DNA of 62,207 bases, taken from the NCBI RefSeq assembly GCF_001642955.1, contig NZ_LWSK01000023.1:1-62207 (forward strand), given 5' to 3'. Below, piece by piece: positions 27,952 through 36,747 of the stretch. The notes beneath the pieces are model-generated. The model did not search any database. It was not told the origin of the DNA and saw nothing but the letters and a program-made list of their open reading frames with translations. The first letter of the stretch is position 1. Every line of letters starts with the position of its first letter. A program made the position numbers and the translations under genes. Source of the stretch: Rubripirellula obstinata (GTDB taxonomy: Bacteria; Planctomycetota; Planctomycetia; Pirellulales; Pirellulaceae).

Positions 27952-30111
27952 ATGACACGCAAAAATCTGGCGAGAACGACTAAACGACGCAACCGCGGAA
28001 GCGGTCGGCTGAAACAAGTTCTTGTCGCGGCCATGATCGCCAGCACCACCGGTTGCGGATTACTGGACAAGGTCAAGCCTGGTCCGCACGACAACACTCC
28101 GTCGTATCACGACAACTACGGAATGCAGATCGAGTACCCGGAAGTATGCGAGTGCAACACGCCGGTCAGCGATGCGGCAAAACAAACGACCGAGCCGATG
28201 TCGTTGGAAGATCCGTCGCAAATGCCGTCGCTGGAATTAACGCTCGAAGAAGCTGTTCAGTTGGCGGTTCAGCAGAGCCCCGTGCTTCGCAGTATTGGTG
28301 GAACGATCGTTTCTGCACCAGCAACGACTCAAACAACTTACAGCCCCGGCTTGGTCGCATCGAGTCCCAACCAGGGTACCGAAGCGGCGCTTGCCGCGTT
28401 CGATGCCCAGTACACTCAGCAGTTGTTTTGGAACAACAACGATCAACCACTCAACCGCCAAGCTTTCGCGATTCCGGGTTCACCGTTTGTGGTCCCAGCG
28501 TTCGCGCAGTCACGTGGTGCAACGTTTACCAACGAGCTGTCCAAGCAAACGATGACCGGTGCGACTTTCGCTCTGCGTCACGTGGTGAACTACCTCAACA
28601 CGCAAGACCCGTCGGCGGCCCAGCAACAATTCCCAAGTGCGTTCACCGGCTGGGTCGAAGCCGAATGGCGTCAACCTTTGCTTCAAGGCAGCGGCACACT
28701 TTACAACCAAATCGTCGGCCAAAACTTTGGTCTCGCAGTCGGTCAATACAACGGTGTGCTGATTGCTCGAATCAACGAAGACGTCGCGCTGGCCGATTTC
28801 GAATCCGGTGTCGTCGGCTTAGTGTCCGACGTCGAAGAAGCCTATTGGGGGCTCGCGCAGGCCTACCGAGTTTTAGATGCGACGGTCAAAGGCCGAGAAG
28901 CAGCGCAGCAAACATTTCAGTATCAAGAAGTTCGTTTGGATGTTGGTGCCGGTCGCAGTGACGAAGAGGCACAAGCCCGATCACAGTTCTATCAATTCCA
29001 AGCCCAAGTCGAATCCGCGCTCGGCGGTGACACTGGACTGTACGCGTTGGAACAACGACTTCGTTATCTGATCGGTTTGCCCGCAACCGATGGTCGCCTG
29101 ATCAAGCCAACAACGCAGCCCAGTGACGTTCGCGTCGTGTTTGATTGGCAAAGCGCACTCGGCCAAGCTGTGGAAAGACGTGTCGAGGTTCGTCGTCAAC
29201 GGTTCAATGTCAAACGACGCGAACTGGAACTCACCGCCGCCCGATTGAACTACCGTCCGCGTTTGGACTTGTTGGCCCAATACCGATGGCGAGGCCTCGG
29301 CGATCAGTTGATCGGCGACAGTGACGGTGCACAATTTGACAACCTGTATGGTTCAATCACCAGCGGTAATTTCCAAGAAGGCCAAGCAGGGATCGAGATG
29401 TCGTTCCCGGTTGGGTTTCGACTCGCTGGCGTCGCGATTGCTTCGGCAAAGTTAAACATCAAACGCGAACGAGCGATTTTGGCAGAAACCGAATTGCGGA
29501 TCAGCCACGATCTTTCGGACGCCGCTCGGCGAATTGCACTGACGTATCAATTGCTGGAAACCAATTTCAATCGCTACCAAGCCGATTTGAAGCAGGTCGA
29601 AGTACTCCGTCGGCGTTATGTCGATGGCAATGACAACATCAACTTCCTATTACAGGCTCAACGTCAGGTCGTGACCAGCGAAACTGCTTTCTACACATCG
29701 TTGTTCGATTACAACTTGGCGATTCGTGACTTCCATCAGGAAAAAGGATCACTGCTGGCTTACAACCAAGTCCAATTGGCCGAAGGCCCTTGGGCAGCCA
29801 AAGCCTACAGCGACGCTCAGCGGATTGGTCGCTTCCTGGAACCGCGTGAAAATCCCGGCAGCATCGACATGACTCGCCCCATCACGTCCGGCCCATTCGA
29901 TCCCGCCCAAGCTCAAGCGACAACTTACATCGAATCGCAACCGGCAACGTTCGACATGATCAACGACCCCGTGTCGCCGGAAAGCCCGTCTGATGCAATG
30001 GACTCTGAATCAGAAGACAGCATGAACGAGGGTTTGGAGGACACGAAAGAGCAAGTCGAAGAAGCCGGCAAAGACTTGGCCGGCTTGCTAAGTTCAGGCC
30101 TAAGAAACTAG
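27952..30111 (+). CDS. TolC-family outer-membrane efflux lipoprotein
   Basis: The ATG at 27952 is chosen because it gives a basic leader and a lipobox (VLVAAMIASTTGC, Cys about 35). The 719-residue protein has two helical OEP repeats (VEEAYWGLAQAYRVL and HDLSDAARRIALTYQLLE) and a long acidic tail (about 660-719, with AMDSESEDSMNEG). It is a paralogue of the gene at 1856: AAFDAQ, TGATFALR, WRQPLLQGSG and YNGVLIA match in order. No adaptor or pump gene is adjacent, so it may serve transporters encoded elsewhere. Confidence 0.88.
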   Translation: MTRKNLARTTKRRNRGSGRLKQVLVAAMIASTTGCGLLDKVKPGPHDNTPSYHDNYGMQIEYPEVCECNTPVSDAAKQTTEPMSLEDPSQMPSLELTLEEAVQLAVQQSPVLRSIGGTIVSAPATTQTTYSPGLVASSPNQGTEAALAAFDAQYTQQLFWNNNDQPLNRQAFAIPGSPFVVPAFAQSRGATFTNELSKQTMTGATFALRHVVNYLNTQDPSAAQQQFPSAFTGWVEAEWRQPLLQGSGTLYNQIVGQNFGLAVGQYNGVLIARINEDVALADFESGVVGLVSDVEEAYWGLAQAYRVLDATVKGREAAQQTFQYQEVRLDVGAGRSDEEAQARSQFYQFQAQVESALGGDTGLYALEQRLRYLIGLPATDGRLIKPTTQPSDVRVVFDWQSALGQAVERRVEVRRQRFNVKRRELELTAARLNYRPRLDLLAQYRWRGLGDQLIGDSDGAQFDNLYGSITSGNFQEGQAGIEMSFPVGFRLAGVAIASAKLNIKRERAILAETELRISHDLSDAARRIALTYQLLETNFNRYQADLKQVEVLRRRYVDGNDNINFLLQAQRQVVTSETAFYTSLFDYNLAIRDFHQEKGSLLAYNQVQLAEGPWAAKAYSDAQRIGRFLEPRENPGSIDMTRPITSGPFDPAQAQATTYIESQPATFDMINDPVSPESPSDAMDSESEDSMNEGLEDTKEQVEEAGKDLAGLLSSGLRN

Positions 30112-30165
30112 CCGCGTAAGTATCAATCGTTAAACCACGTGGGCGTCGTCACTCGCACGCACCCA

Positions 30166-30258
30166 TTTTTTTGACAACAATGTTTTTGTCAAATTACCGT
30201 TGATATTTTGGTTCGTATTAGCAAGAGGATTTCGACAAAAAAATTGTTGTCAAAAAAA
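30166..30258. repeat. AT-rich nested inverted repeat
   Basis: Arms of 25 bases (30166-30190 and 30234-30258) pair with one mismatch; each arm can itself fold as TTGACAA/TTGTCAA. A 43-base spacer separates them. It lies between a convergent tolC and trmB, so a terminator role is possible; the nested form also suits a small mobile palindrome. Just upstream, TTAAACCACGTGGGC (about 30130) is a worn half of the GC-rich repeat family. Confidence 0.8.
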
Positions 30259-30349
30259 TCTCTTGTGCTCGGCCACCATGATTTTTTTCGTCTGCAATTT
30301 TTTGTCGAATAAGTTCGCGGCGCGATGCCCAACGCCGTTTGACAAATTC

Positions 30350-31006
30350 TTAACTTCGCTTCTCGTACCGAACGCGGTAAACCGGAATTCGGTACTTGCG
30401 GCTTCGCCGTTCAAAGTGCGTTCGATAGTCCAAGTCATGCTCGGCTTCGATTTCTTCTTCGGGAACCGGAACGCCCAGTCCTGGTGCCAACACTGCGATC
30501 ATCTCGACGGTGTCTTCGAAGTAGTCCAGCACGTCTGTCCAGAAATGCAGACGACCGCCGATTCGCAGCGACTTGGCGTAATTGACAATGCTCTTTTCAT
30601 TCACCACGCGTCGTTTCCGATGCTTCTTTTTCCACCACGGATCTGGGAAGTAAACATGAACCGCTTCCAGGCTCTGTTCTGGAATTCGCGACTCGAATAG
30701 CGGTTCAGCGTTGCCCGCAAGCATCCGAGCGTTTCCGTGATCGCGCGACCCGGCACGCAGCAACCTTGCCGCGGAGTGTTTGGCGTATTTATCGATGATC
30801 TCGATGCCAAAGAAATTTCGATCCGGGTTGGCAATCGACTCAGCCGCTAAAAAAAGCCCTTTGCCTGAACCAATTTCAATCTCCAACGGACGGTCGTTTC
30901 CGAACAGTGATTCGCTGCTAATCGTCTCAGGCAAATCTTCCTTTTCGCAATACAAACCACTGAGGTCAGTGTCGGACTTGGGTTGGCGGATCGTATGGCG
31001 AGGCAT
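30350..31006 (-). CDS. trmB: tRNA (guanine-N7)-methyltransferase
   Basis: 218 residues, normal for TrmB. Motifs: LEIEIGSGKGLFL (SAM-binding), NFFGIEIIDKYA, VHVYFPDPWWKKKHRKRR (the family signature carrying the catalytic Asp), and a C-terminal end typical of the family. It methylates G46 in the variable loop of many tRNAs. ATG 31006 gives the usual length. It is divergent from hemDE. Confidence 0.93.
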   Translation of the reverse strand: MPRHTIRQPKSDTDLSGLYCEKEDLPETISSESLFGNDRPLEIEIGSGKGLFLAAESIANPDRNFFGIEIIDKYAKHSAARLLRAGSRDHGNARMLAGNAEPLFESRIPEQSLEAVHVYFPDPWWKKKHRKRRVVNEKSIVNYAKSLRIGGRLHFWTDVLDYFEDTVEMIAVLAPGLGVPVPEEEIEAEHDLDYRTHFERRSRKYRIPVYRVRYEKRS

Positions 31007-31135
31007 TGTGGAAGCTGGAAGAGTGATGGGTGAAGGATGAAATGAGCGAAATTGACCTGCAATCGTATCGTGGAGGGATTTCTCTACAATACGAGCGTTC
31101 TGTTCCCATCACCACTGAAGGTCGTCGAAGCATTC

Positions 31136-33055
31136 ATGTCCAAGCCTGAAAATGATTACGAAGGATTCTCGATCGCCGCACTCGAAAGTCGGCGGGCCGA
31201 TGATATGCAGCGGATGATCGAGCGGTTTGGTGGCAAGGCCTTCGTCAGCCCATCGATGCAAGAAGTTCCGATCGAACCCAATCGCGGGGCAATCGACTTT
31301 GCTCACCGAGTCATGACCGGCGAAATTCACGTTGTTGTACTGATGACAGGCGTTGGATTTCGCTATCTGCTTCGAGCAATCGAGCGGCACGTCGATCAAA
31401 AACGGTTTCTCGAATCGCTGTCGGACATTGTCACGATTTGCCGCGGCCCCAAACCCACCGCCGCGATGCGTGAAGTCGGTTTGACGCCGACGCATCGGGT
31501 GCCCGAGCCCAACACGTGGCGAGAATTGCTGCAAACGATCGATGGCAATGTCTCGATCGCCAATCAAACCGTTGGGCTGCAGGAATACGGTGTGACCAAC
31601 GCCTCGCTAATCGCTGGGCTGGAAGCTCGTGGGGCGACCGTTGAACCGCTGCGAGTCTACGGTTGGGAATTTCCAGAAGACACGGCTCCGTTGAAAGAGA
31701 ACGTTCAAGCCCTGGCAGCGGGCAAACGAGACATGCTGTTGCTGACCAGCGCCCATCAAATCGTCAACATGCTGCGAATGGCCGATCAGCTTGGCATTGT
31801 CGATGATCTGCGTGACGGTTTGCATCGCACCGTGATTGCGTCGATCGGACCCACCACATCCCAAATGTTGCACGAGTGTGATATTCATGTGGACCTTGAA
31901 CCAAGTCATCCCAAAATGGGACACTTGGTGACCGAAGCCGCTGCTCGCGGTGTCCCCCTGATCAAGTCCAAGCGAATCACCATGGCCAGTTCCCCCAAAG
32001 TCTCTGTCGATAAGAACGCGCACCCGTCGGTTGACAGCCTTTTCATGAAAGCCTGTCGCGGCGAAGCGACCGAGCGGACGCCGATCTGGTTGATGCGGCA
32101 AGCCGGTCGTTACATGTCCGAATACCGCGAAGTACGTGCGAAGCAATCATTCTTAGAACTCTGCGCCAATCCAACGCTGTGCAGCGAAGTGATGTGTACC
32201 GCCGTGGATCGTTTAGGCGTCGATGCGGCGATCATTTTTTCAGACCTGCTGCCGATCTTGGTACCGCTGGGTTTCGATTTGGAGTTCGTCGCCGGTGATG
32301 GCCCCGTGATTCACAACCCAGTTCGCGAAGGCGCGGACTTGTCGCGAGTCGCCGATTTGGAGGATCCTTCGTCACTGGATTTTGTCTACGAAACCGTTCG
32401 ACAAACCCGCGCTGATTTACCTGAAAACATTCCGCTGATCGGGTTCGCAGGTTCACCGTTTACGCTTGCCAGCTACGCCATCGAAGGCGGCGGCAGTCGG
32501 CAATACACGCACACCAAAAAACTGATGCGGTCCGACCGCGGTGCGTGGGACGCGTTGATGGGCAAGCTGTCATCGGCGATCACGGTTTACCTGAATCACC
32601 AAATCGCCGCCGGTGCCCAGTGCGTTCAATTGTTTGATAGTTGGGCAGGATGCCTGTCGGCCGCCGACTATGCGAATTTCGTTTTACCGTGGATGAAGCA
32701 AATCATCGCTGGCATCACACCCGGCATTCCGTTGATCAATTTTGCGACCGGCAATCCAGAATTGTTGCCACTGCTGCGAGGCGATCGGCGAACGGTCGTC
32801 GGAGTCGATTGGCGAATCTCGCTCGATACAGCTTGGCAACGTATCGGTCACGATTGCAGCGTTCAAGGAAACCTGGATCCATCGGTTTTGCTCGGGCCAC
32901 CCGACACGATTCGCGCCGCGGCAGCCGAGTTGCTGGAAACCGCTGGCGGACGTCCCGGACATATCTTCAATCTCGGTCATGGCGTGCTAAAAGAAACGCC
33001 AGTCGATCACGTGATTGAATTGGTCAAGGCCGTGAAAGAATTGTCGGCAAAATGA
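31136..33055 (+). CDS. hemDE: Uroporphyrinogen-III synthase / decarboxylase fusion (HemD-HemE)
   Basis: 639 residues from ATG 31136 (the longer frame adds 28 unlikely residues). Residues about 1-275 fit HemD: weak sequence but the typical SIAALESRR opening, VVLMTGVGFRYLL and VIASIGPTTSQML. From about 298 the protein is plainly HemE: WLMRQAGRYMSEYREVR substrate-binding region, AAIIFSDLLPIL, and GRPGHIFNLGHGVL at the end. Together they would cyclise hydroxymethylbilane to uroporphyrinogen III and decarboxylate it to coproporphyrinogen III. An internal ATG (residue 283) could give free HemE. The stop overlaps the next start by ATGA. Confidence 0.88.
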   Translation: MSKPENDYEGFSIAALESRRADDMQRMIERFGGKAFVSPSMQEVPIEPNRGAIDFAHRVMTGEIHVVVLMTGVGFRYLLRAIERHVDQKRFLESLSDIVTICRGPKPTAAMREVGLTPTHRVPEPNTWRELLQTIDGNVSIANQTVGLQEYGVTNASLIAGLEARGATVEPLRVYGWEFPEDTAPLKENVQALAAGKRDMLLLTSAHQIVNMLRMADQLGIVDDLRDGLHRTVIASIGPTTSQMLHECDIHVDLEPSHPKMGHLVTEAAARGVPLIKSKRITMASSPKVSVDKNAHPSVDSLFMKACRGEATERTPIWLMRQAGRYMSEYREVRAKQSFLELCANPTLCSEVMCTAVDRLGVDAAIIFSDLLPILVPLGFDLEFVAGDGPVIHNPVREGADLSRVADLEDPSSLDFVYETVRQTRADLPENIPLIGFAGSPFTLASYAIEGGGSRQYTHTKKLMRSDRGAWDALMGKLSSAITVYLNHQIAAGAQCVQLFDSWAGCLSAADYANFVLPWMKQIIAGITPGIPLINFATGNPELLPLLRGDRRTVVGVDWRISLDTAWQRIGHDCSVQGNLDPSVLLGPPDTIRAAAAELLETAGGRPGHIFNLGHGVLKETPVDHVIELVKAVKELSAK

Positions 33056-34077
33056 ATGATTCGGAGATTGGCCTGAGGATTGTTTGCCCGTTTTGTCCGC
33101 TTCACTGTGACGATGTGCAAATCAGCGAGCCGCCGAAGTGTTCCATCTTGGAAAGCGAACTGGCGAGATTGAATTTTGGCTCAGTTCAAGCTCGAGTTGG
33201 CAATCAGAGTCGAACGCTCGACGAGGCCTGGGTCGCCGCCAAAGCAATCATCAGCAAATCTGAAAAGGTGTTGCTGTTGGTACGATCGGCAACGCTTGGT
33301 CAAGCCAAAGCAATCGCAGGTTCAAGGGTCACCGTTGCAACGGAAACGACGCCCACGCTAATTGCCGTGTCCAAAGCCATCGCACGCTGTGGCACCGTTA
33401 CCGCAACGCTGGCAGACATCAAACAGCACGCCGATGCCATTGTCGTGCTTGGGGATATCGATTCGTCGGTGCCACGGTTGATGAAAAACGGTGGCATAGG
33501 CTTCCAGCCTGTGAAGACAACATCACAGGCTGGAAGCCGATGCCACCTGCCGAAACCCGATGCGGATTCAATCGCGAAACTAGCTACTGATATTCGCCAA
33601 GGAAAACTGTTCGCAGGCGATGCTTATATCGCATTCATCTTGGTTTCAAATGCGTTTGATGCCAGCCAAGCCGACGTGGCGGTCGAGTTGCTTATCAAAA
33701 CGGTCATCTGGATGAATTCGGCTGACCGACCAACACACCAACGCGCCGTGCTTCTTTCGCTCGATCCGTTGGCCTCGCTGCGTTGCACGTCGGCATGGAC
33801 CGACGGCAAGCGATTGTCTGAGGTCAAAGAGTCCGATTTTGATCACGCAACGATTCGGATCGGCAAGCCAACCGCTAATCAGCCAGCGGCCGACATCCAA
33901 ATCGGAGGCACCGATCCCGGGCCAAAGCAAGCGAAGGTTTACCTGCCCGCTTCCACGCCCGGCATCGATCACATCGACGCAGTCATTCGCGGAGACTCAA
34001 CCGTGACGCTACCGCTCGGTAAGATTCAAGCTTCAACGACACCAAGCGTCGCCGACTGGATTGCCAAGCTCAGCTAA
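33052..34077 (+). CDS. Formylmethanofuran dehydrogenase subunit B-like protein (FhcB-like)
   Basis: 341 residues, shorter than archaeal FwdB/FmdB (about 430). The N-terminal CPFCPLHCDD (Cys 12, 15, 19) matches the iron-sulfur start of that family, and later parts (ADAIVVLGDIDSS, LPASTPGIDHIDAVIRGD) fit its tail. The molybdenum/tungsten ligand region is not recognisable, as in bacterial formyltransferase/hydrolase complex subunits. Residues about 147-166 are encoded by an inverted repeat (33490-33547) read in frame. It likely belongs to H4MPT-dependent C1 metabolism; partner fhc genes are not in this window. Function is moderately sure. Confidence 0.65.
   Translation: MNDSEIGLRIVCPFCPLHCDDVQISEPPKCSILESELARLNFGSVQARVGNQSRTLDEAWVAAKAIISKSEKVLLLVRSATLGQAKAIAGSRVTVATETTPTLIAVSKAIARCGTVTATLADIKQHADAIVVLGDIDSSVPRLMKNGGIGFQPVKTTSQAGSRCHLPKPDADSIAKLATDIRQGKLFAGDAYIAFILVSNAFDASQADVAVELLIKTVIWMNSADRPTHQRAVLLSLDPLASLRCTSAWTDGKRLSEVKESDFDHATIRIGKPTANQPAADIQIGGTDPGPKQAKVYLPASTPGIDHIDAVIRGDSTVTLPLGKIQASTTPSVADWIAKLS
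33490..33547. repeat. Palindromic repeat inside a coding frame
   Basis: GGTGGCATAGGCTTCCAGCC... (33490-33514) pairs with 33523-33547 over 25 bases with one mismatch, loop AGACAACA. It is read in frame as GIGFQPV...AGSRCH. From memory, GFQPV...GWKPMP-like strings recur in planctomycete proteins as translated repeats. Confidence 0.9.
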
Positions 34078-34078
34078 C

Positions 34079-34166
34079 GTAGGCCGGAACAAGCGAAGCG
34101 CAGTTCCGGCAATTGCATTAAGCTCCCTTGGATTGCCGGAACTGCGCGGAGCTTGTTCCGGCCTAC
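34079..34166. repeat. Palindromic repeat, GTAGGCCGGAACAAGC family, copy 3
   Basis: Arms 34079-34111 and 34134-34166 pair with two to three mismatches. It begins two bases after the fhcB-like stop, and its far end (CTA at 34163-34165) supplies the TAG stop of the minus-strand ABC permease. Confidence 0.92.
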
Positions 34167-35761
34167 ATCGCCTCCCTGTCCTCGGTTACACGCGAAGGAA
34201 CGGCGACTTTTCGGTAGGCGTACAGGTCTCGCAGCACAAAGCTGTTGATAAGTGTGATCAGGCCACCAACGGATGCCGAGATATACGCCAAGTGAATGGG
34301 GATTCCTGAGCTTTCAAAACCACGTACCGATGTCCACGCCCAGTTGATAATTTCCAGGTCGTTATACCGCGACGGCAGGTCGCCGTTGATGGCAACGTGG
34401 ATGACCGATGGGGCGAAGGCAGCTCCGATCATTACAAAGGCCAAGACAATCAGTACAAGTGGAAGTGATAACTTCGATCGCCTGGCAAACGGCAATGTCA
34501 ATAAACGCACGACGCCCAGGTAACCTGCCAGGTAACCAACCATGGTAAGCGAGTACAAAATTGGGTCGGTTGTCACGTTGCTGGACGCCGCAAGGGAACC
34601 GAACAGACCGAGGCTGAAAATCGCCACGCTGCCCGAACACACCGCAAACGCATAACCGCTCGATGGTCCAGGTGACAAAGCGGTCAAGAAAACACGTGTC
34701 AAGAAAGTAGACGGCAGATCACGCCGAACCCGCGGACTCAGTTCACGCGATTCCACCAAGAAGACCGTTCCCATTAACAACCAAAACCCGGCCAAAACCA
34801 TGCTGCCAAAGTTGATTGGTTCAAAGTCGTTGTAGGAAAACGAAATGCTGACGATGGCGATGATCCACATCGCCTGCTGCAGCAGCATCCAGTACCGAAT
34901 CGAAGTGCTGCGGTTCTCGGTGATCGGGGCGATTTGAGCTGCTGCCGCTTTTGAAAACAGCACGACAAACGACAAGGTCATTAACGAAACCAGCCCCGTG
35001 AACATCCAAGCGTCCGCCGTGGCAGCGACACCTGAACTGATAATTCCAGCCAAGCAGATGATCGCAACGATGAATTGCACAAAGACGATGACAGCCAGCA
35101 AGCCAACCATCGCGAATGATTGCCCCACGAACCCCGTCATCATCGGCGCGATCATCAACGCAAACGAACTCAAGAAAAGTCCGGCCATCAACACCGCGAT
35201 CAACACCATGCTGATCTCCGCTAGCCCGATACCTCGAAGCAAATACGTGAACGCCAAGCTGGGCACGACCGCGGCAAAGTACAGCATCATTTGCAACACG
35301 GCGCTCGCGAATTTTCCGCGAATAATTTCACGACTGGCAAGTTGCGTGATCGAAAGCAATTCAAACGTGTCGTTGTCAATTTCGCTGGACAACGATCGAT
35401 AGGCGGCCAGCGGAACCAACCCAAAGATCGGGATGGCCATCACAAAGTAATACCCGTACAGCATCGAGCTGCCGGTGGGTAAGTAATAGACCTCGGGAGC
35501 ATTGAAAACGATGCCCAGAACCGTCCACACCAACGTGGCGACCAACAGCAAACAAAACGTCACCAAGAATTGCCGACTCTTCAGCGACTCGCGTGCTTCC
35601 TTGATCAAAATCGGGTTCAGCCGATCGGTAACTCCGAACGTGATTCGGTCGATCCAATTCAGAAACCCGTCGCCCTCTGGATCACAGGCCAGCGGATGAT
35701 GTGGGATTTCGACCGTCGGTCCGAGCGCCGCGATGTCATGGTTATCGCCAATTTTTTTCAC
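34163..35761 (-). CDS. ABC-2 type transporter permease
   Basis: 532 residues with about 12 hydrophobic segments and the start region NPILIKEARESLKSRQFLVTF, typical of ABC-2/gliding-type permeases. The frame begins with GTG at 35761, overlapping the ATPase stop (GTGA). The TAG stop lies inside a dispersed repeat, so the C-terminus may have been altered by it. It is the third gene of a tightly coupled operon with the ATPase and the 865-residue membrane protein. Substrate is unknown. Confidence 0.85.
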   Translation of the reverse strand: MKKIGDNHDIAALGPTVEIPHHPLACDPEGDGFLNWIDRITFGVTDRLNPILIKEARESLKSRQFLVTFCLLLVATLVWTVLGIVFNAPEVYYLPTGSSMLYGYYFVMAIPIFGLVPLAAYRSLSSEIDNDTFELLSITQLASREIIRGKFASAVLQMMLYFAAVVPSLAFTYLLRGIGLAEISMVLIAVLMAGLFLSSFALMIAPMMTGFVGQSFAMVGLLAVIVFVQFIVAIICLAGIISSGVAATADAWMFTGLVSLMTLSFVVLFSKAAAAQIAPITENRSTSIRYWMLLQQAMWIIAIVSISFSYNDFEPINFGSMVLAGFWLLMGTVFLVESRELSPRVRRDLPSTFLTRVFLTALSPGPSSGYAFAVCSGSVAIFSLGLFGSLAASSNVTTDPILYSLTMVGYLAGYLGVVRLLTLPFARRSKLSLPLVLIVLAFVMIGAAFAPSVIHVAINGDLPSRYNDLEIINWAWTSVRGFESSGIPIHLAYISASVGGLITLINSFVLRDLYAYRKVAVPSRVTEDREAM

Positions 35762-36747
35762 TGAACTTGCCCCTTGGTGACGGACAGGAACACATCTTCC
35801 AGCGAACGGTCATCGCTTCGGTATTGCAAGACCCTAATACCGGCGTCCAACAATTCCTTCAGCAGATCCGCCTGCGTATCCTGGTCCCCAGTCATCGAAA
35901 CGAAAACGCGGCTACCGTCAACACGAAGCTTGGTAACGAATTCCTTCGCTTCCAATCGTGTGACCAGCGATTGTGTTTCTCCGATCATTTCAATGCAAAC
36001 GTGACGATGGGTTTTCGCATCGCCACGAATTTCATCCACCGATCCGGTCGCGAGCAGATGTCCCTGTTCGATGATGCCGACGCTATCGCACATCTCGGCA
36101 AGCTCCGTCAGAATATGACTGCTGACCAAAATCGTTTTACCGTCGGCGGCCAAGGTGCGAATGATTTTTCGGAGTTCGATTCGGGCGCGAGGATCAAGGC
36201 CGGCTGCGGGTTCATCCAGAATCAGCACCGAGGGATCGTGAATCAAAGCACGGCCCAAGCAAAGCCTCTGTCGCATCCCTTTGCTAAGCCCGCGGATCGG
36301 TTTATCCGCAAGCGGTCTTAGCCCGGTGAAGTCCATCACCCAACGCATCCGAGCGGTTCGTTGTCGGCCGATTAATCCGTGCGACCGTGCGTAGAAATCG
36401 AGGTATTCGGCACAGTTGGTGTTGCGGTAGGTTCCAAATGCGTCTGGCATAAATCCCAGGCGAGTCCGAACGCGATCAGGATCGTTGACCGAAGAAAGCC
36501 CTTCAACCCGGGCGTCACCTTGGCTGGGGATTTCCAAGGTTGCCAAGATTCGCATGCTGGTTGTTTTTCCAGCGCCGTTGGGACCGATGTAACCGAACAC
36601 TTTGCCGCGGGGGACGCTAAACGAAACGTTATCAACCGCGCAGGTCGTATCGAAATACCGCGAAACGTTTTGAAGTTCGATGACCGGTCCATCCCACGAT
36701 GTGTGAGGCGTGGTGATCGGGGCAGTTGCCACGTCGGCTTTATTCAT
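35758..36747 (-). CDS. ABC transporter ATP-binding protein
   Basis: 329 residues. Walker A GPNGAGKT at 55-62, signature LSKGMRQRL, Walker B SVLILDEPAAGLDP, and H-loop LVSSHILTEL are all intact. The C-terminal ~90 residues form a DUF4162-like extension. It powers the adjacent permease. Start and stop both overlap neighbours by four bases (ATGA at 36744-36747 and GTGA at 35758-35761). Confidence 0.93.
   Translation of the reverse strand: MNKADVATAPITTPHTSWDGPVIELQNVSRYFDTTCAVDNVSFSVPRGKVFGYIGPNGAGKTTSMRILATLEIPSQGDARVEGLSSVNDPDRVRTRLGFMPDAFGTYRNTNCAEYLDFYARSHGLIGRQRTARMRWVMDFTGLRPLADKPIRGLSKGMRQRLCLGRALIHDPSVLILDEPAAGLDPRARIELRKIIRTLAADGKTILVSSHILTELAEMCDSVGIIEQGHLLATGSVDEIRGDAKTHRHVCIEMIGETQSLVTRLEAKEFVTKLRVDGSRVFVSMTGDQDTQADLLKELLDAGIRVLQYRSDDRSLEDVFLSVTKGQVQ

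Noticed and set aside
28053-28961. 302-residue plus-strand frame inside the second tolC gene
   Set aside because: Arg/Ser-rich shadow in another phase; the TolC frame has clear family motifs.
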